Assembly (NCBI GenBank): GCA_027021605.1
Contig: JALUUA010000290.1
Location: forward strand, 1 to 6,364
From: Candidatus Bipolaricaulota bacterium
GTDB lineage: Bacteria; Bipolaricaulota; Bipolaricaulia; RBG-16-55-9
Direction of reading: 5' to 3'
DNA length: 6,364 nucleotides
Each line of letters starts with the position of its first letter. Position 1 is the first letter of the stretch. Shown one piece after another: positions 5,777-6,364 of this stretch. Below the pieces are notes generated by a model that was not told where the DNA came from, did not search any database, and worked only from the letters and a program-made list of their open reading frames with translations. Position numbers and translations under genes: made by a program.

Positions 5777-5782
5777 AGAGAG

Positions 5783-6364
5783 ATGACGCGACGGGAGTTT
5801 CTGCGCTGGGCGTTCTGGGCCGCAGCCGCGGGGGCGGCCTACGGCTACGGGTTCCTCCTCGGCGGGCGGGCCCGGGAGCTGGCCCGCGGGGGCTGGAGCA
5901 TCGGCCGGACCACGGGGGCGCCGCGGGTGGCCGTCCCCACGGTCTGTAGGCTCTGCCCTGCCCGCTGCGGGATCCTGGGCTACCTCGAAGACGGGGTCCT
6001 CGTCAAGATCGAGGGGAACCCCAAGGACCCGAACGCCCGCGGGGGGATCTGCCCCCGGGGTCTGGCGGCCGTGCAGCTCTTCTACCAGCCGGACCGGCTG
6101 CTCCGGCCGCTGCGCCGCGCGGGCCCCCGCGGCAGCGGGAGGTGGGAGCCCGTCGACTGGGATGCGGCCCTCGAGGAGCTTGCGGAAAAGCTCGCCGAGC
6201 TTCGCACAGGCTCGCGATCGCTGGCGATCCTGAGCGGCCCGCCTGCGGGTCCGACGCATCCCCTTATCGAGAGGTTCGTAAGCGCCCTGCCCCGGGCGGT
6301 CCTGGCGCCCGCCCAAGAGCTACATCGGGCCAACCGCGCCGCGGCCCTCAAGCTCACCTGGGGC
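5783..6364 (+). CDS. Tat-exported molybdopterin oxidoreductase catalytic subunit (PsrA/PhsA/TtrA-like), N-terminal part
   Basis: The frame is open for 194 codons from the ATG to the window end, so most of the gene lies outside. Residues 2-28 are a twin-arginine signal (TRREFLRW, then an Ala/Gly-rich hydrophobic stretch), so the folded, cofactor-loaded enzyme is sent across the membrane. Next is the N-terminal [4Fe-4S] motif of the DMSO reductase superfamily, C55-x2-C58-x3-C62-x27-C90, followed by PRG. Arg92 stands where formate dehydrogenases and assimilatory nitrate reductases tend to have Lys. IEGNPKDPN, YQPDRLLRPLRR and WEPVDWDAALEEL are the usual landmarks of the family. It would bind bis-MGD and reduce or oxidise a periplasmic substrate, with electrons through the FeS and NrfD subunits encoded upstream. 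The residue coordinating Mo is not in the window, so substrate class cannot be called. Confidence 0.92.
   Translation, partial: MTRREFLRWAFWAAAAGAAYGYGFLLGGRARELARGGWSIGRTTGAPRVAVPTVCRLCPARCGILGYLEDGVLVKIEGNPKDPNARGGICPRGLAAVQLFYQPDRLLRPLRRAGPRGSGRWEPVDWDAALEELAEKLAELRTGSRSLAILSGPPAGPTHPLIERFVSALPRAVLAPAQELHRANRAAALKLTWG

Noticed and set aside
5717..6316. 199-codon minus-strand frame at the right end
   Set aside because: It is opposite the Tat signal and FeS motif of the molybdoenzyme, which is the real frame; no motif is present in it.

Overview
The window is a high-GC bacterial segment with compact genes and start codons mostly preceded by Shine-Dalgarno-like sequences. It holds two divergent gene blocks that meet at an intergenic region around 3128-3309. 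The lineage cannot be fixed from the sequence alone. A secreted beta-helix/WD40 protein next to a multiheme c-type cytochrome and a Tat-exported molybdoenzyme fits an anaerobic or facultative bacterium. A thermophilic uncultured phylum of the Bipolaricaulota (Acetothermia) kind is a guess based on the style of the secreted proteins.

Left block. At 3-110 (+) is the C-terminal tail of a gene that enters from the left. It resembles the end of a secreted protein with a FlgD/Ig-like terminal domain. Convergent to it is an Sfp-type 4'-phosphopantetheinyl transferase on the minus strand (130-870). Upstream of that, also on the minus strand, is a 706-residue protein (1007-3127). It has an N-terminal hydrophobic segment, a right-handed beta-helix region and a C-terminal seven-bladed WD40 propeller. 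Between the two minus-strand genes lie two near-identical 29-bp direct repeats separated by 37 bp, one of which includes the last codons of the WD40 gene.

Central regulatory region. Between the divergent genes are two boxes of the form TGAT-N4-ATCA, each 9/10 to the FNR consensus, with centres 22 bp apart. A -10-like hexamer, a perfect 8-bp GC-rich hairpin and a strong ribosome binding site follow before the cytochrome gene. If the downstream box acts at -41.5, the start site would fall near 3256. This suggests oxygen- or redox-responsive control of the respiratory operon.

Right block (all +). In order these are a membrane-anchored triheme cytochrome c (3310-3846), a four-cluster [4Fe-4S] ferredoxin subunit (4144-4806), an NrfD/PsrC-type eight-helix quinone-interacting subunit (4812-5720), and the N-terminal 194 residues of a Tat-exported molybdopterin oxidoreductase of the DMSO reductase family (5783 to the window end). 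The B-C-A order matches operons such as ttrBCA and srdBCA, here with an added triheme cytochrome. The expected wiring is: quinone pool - NrfD protein - FeS subunit - molybdenum catalytic subunit, all on the outer face of the membrane, with the cytochrome as an extra electron entry or exit. The substrate (polysulfide, thiosulfate, tetrathionate, selenate, arsenate or other) cannot be told from the fragment present.

The gaps in the operon carry unusual low-complexity DNA. A 9-bp tandem repeat runs across the cytochrome stop codon, there is an uninterrupted run of 20 C, and a 7-bp purine-rich repeat lies just before the molybdoenzyme start.
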